Origin: Clostridia bacterium
GTDB lineage: Bacteria; Aerophobota; Aerophobia; Aerophobales; AE-B3A
Length of the DNA: 7,253 nt
Assembly: GCA_030610745.1 (NCBI GenBank)
Contig: JAUWRC010000077.1
Location: forward strand, 1-7,253
Direction of reading: 5' to 3'
The notes under the pieces were generated by a model, which was not told where the DNA came from, did not search any database, and worked only from the letters and a program-made list of their open reading frames with translations. The position numbers were made by a program, and so were the translations under genes. This document shows, piece by piece, positions 6,572-7,253 of the stretch (within the stretch, counting starts at the first letter, position 1; each line of letters begins with the position of its first letter).

Positions 6572-7253
6572 CTATTCAATCGGCCTTTCTCTCAGTGGCT
6601 TGAAACTATAACCTGTTCCTGCACTAGGCAAATATACTACCGGATCAGTTAGAAGAAAATCACCCTTTTTGATCCAGTTTTTTAAGGTATTGGCAATCTC
6701 CACTGCCTTGGGATAGCTGGATAGATTCCCCGTGGGAACCTCTTTATCTTGGATGGCAATCTTCCCGCTTTTGAGTTGGGCATAGTTTACTTCACTAAGA
6801 TCTTTCTTCTTCCCCTGGGGGTAAGCTTCACTATAGTCCACGATTTGTGCCCATATCTCTTCATCTCTTACCGCGGTATATCGGCATATTTCCTCATTCA
6901 GGATAGGAATGGGGATGCCAATACCGACAGTTAGAGTTACTCCGTAACCAAGCATTGTGGTACCCACCAGCCACTCTGGTTTCATCTGTTTAAGGTCTCC
7001 CAGAACGGCCAAAGTGCCGGCTGGTGCTTGCGGAACACCATTATCTTTGCGTTGTACAGCAGGGTTATGTTGCGTTCCTTGCCAGACTACATAGCCAACG
7101 CCGCCCCCCAAGAAAATCCGTGTACCTACTCCAATTGTCTTATAATAGGGGTCATTGAGAAGAGGAGAAAGTTGTCCCGCGCTGCAATAGTTGGCATTTC
7201 CTAAATTCGGTTTAAGCACGCCCATATAGGTGTAGATAATCTTATCTGAAAGA
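6572..7253 (-). CDS. COG1900/DUF39 homocysteine-biosynthesis family protein, C-terminal part (5' end outside window)
   Basis: The frame is open from the right edge to TAG at 6572-6574, about 226 residues. It includes DKIIYTYMGVLKPN before the methionine at 7225, so that ATG is internal and the gene starts beyond the window. Family hallmarks are NANYCSAGQLSPLLNDP with its conserved cysteine, TIGVGTRIFLGGGVGYV, WQGTQHNP, and a second cysteine in EEICRYTAVRDEE. Full-length members have roughly 380-400 residues, so a little over half is visible. The protein stops at FKPLRERPIE without the CBS-domain pair found on some archaeal relatives. In methanogens this family takes part in sulfide-dependent conversion of aspartate semialdehyde to homocysteine, using cysteines and a NIL-ferredoxin partner; that partner is the next gene here. 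The sequence supports the family assignment, while the exact reaction is by analogy. Confidence 0.9.
   Translation of the reverse strand, partial: LSDKIIYTYMGVLKPNLGNANYCSAGQLSPLLNDPYYKTIGVGTRIFLGGGVGYVVWQGTQHNPAVQRKDNGVPQAPAGTLAVLGDLKQMKPEWLVGTTMLGYGVTLTVGIGIPIPILNEEICRYTAVRDEEIWAQIVDYSEAYPQGKKKDLSEVNYAQLKSGKIAIQDKEVPTGNLSSYPKAVEIANTLKNWIKKGDFLLTDPVVYLPSAGTGYSFKPLRERPIE

Noticed and set aside
6749..6934. 61-codon open frame on the + strand opposite the COG1900 gene
   Set aside because: It is antisense to conserved COG1900 sequence, without a ribosome-binding site or recognisable fold.
1..7253. CRISPR arrays, tRNA or rRNA genes, transposase genes, phage genes
   Set aside because: No spaced direct repeats, cloverleaf, rRNA-like stretches or mobile-element proteins could be seen on either strand.

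Overview
The window looks like a piece of an uncultured, probably anaerobic bacterium with AT-leaning DNA. Genes are tightly packed in two converging blocks. The combination of a COG1900 protein, a NIL-ferredoxin, a three-domain NifU and NifS points to an anaerobe that handles sulfide and Fe-S clusters intensively. A REP-like intergenic palindrome fits deep-branching environmental lineages. No gene here fixes the phylum, and this placement is inference.

Left block, + strand (1-2626). The window opens inside a DinG/XPD-type superfamily 2 helicase that is broken by a reading-frame shift near 190-215: a fragment in one frame ends at 233, and the C-terminal helicase domain continues in another frame to 1243. 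A complete gene for a metal-dependent amidohydrolase of unassigned substrate follows (1283-2626) and ends in a hairpin terminator.

Convergence zone (2627-2736). A 60-bp REP/MITE-like palindrome lies between the two blocks. With the T-run next to it, it also looks like the terminator of the right block.

Right block, - strand, read from the window's right edge leftwards. The order is: COG1900 (DUF39, homocysteine-biosynthesis family; 5' end outside the window); NIL-domain plus 2[4Fe-4S] ferredoxin; a decayed scrap matching the C-terminus of the LarE sulfur-transferase family; a 30-codon membrane-peptide ORF coupled to that scrap by an ATGA overlap; nifU; nifS; and mnmA. All lie on one strand with short gaps or overlaps. 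They share one theme: NifS takes sulfur from cysteine, NifU builds Fe-S clusters on it, and MnmA uses persulfide sulfur for tRNA 2-thiolation. The COG1900/NIL-ferredoxin pair is implicated, from methanogen work, in putting sulfide into homocysteine. The region reads as a sulfur-distribution block with a deletion scar (about 5878-6078) in its middle.

The NIL-ferredoxin gene most likely starts at a GTG (6489) behind a perfect GGAGG, not at an upstream TTG. The interval before it holds a 12-bp hairpin whose loop could pair with that ribosome-binding site.
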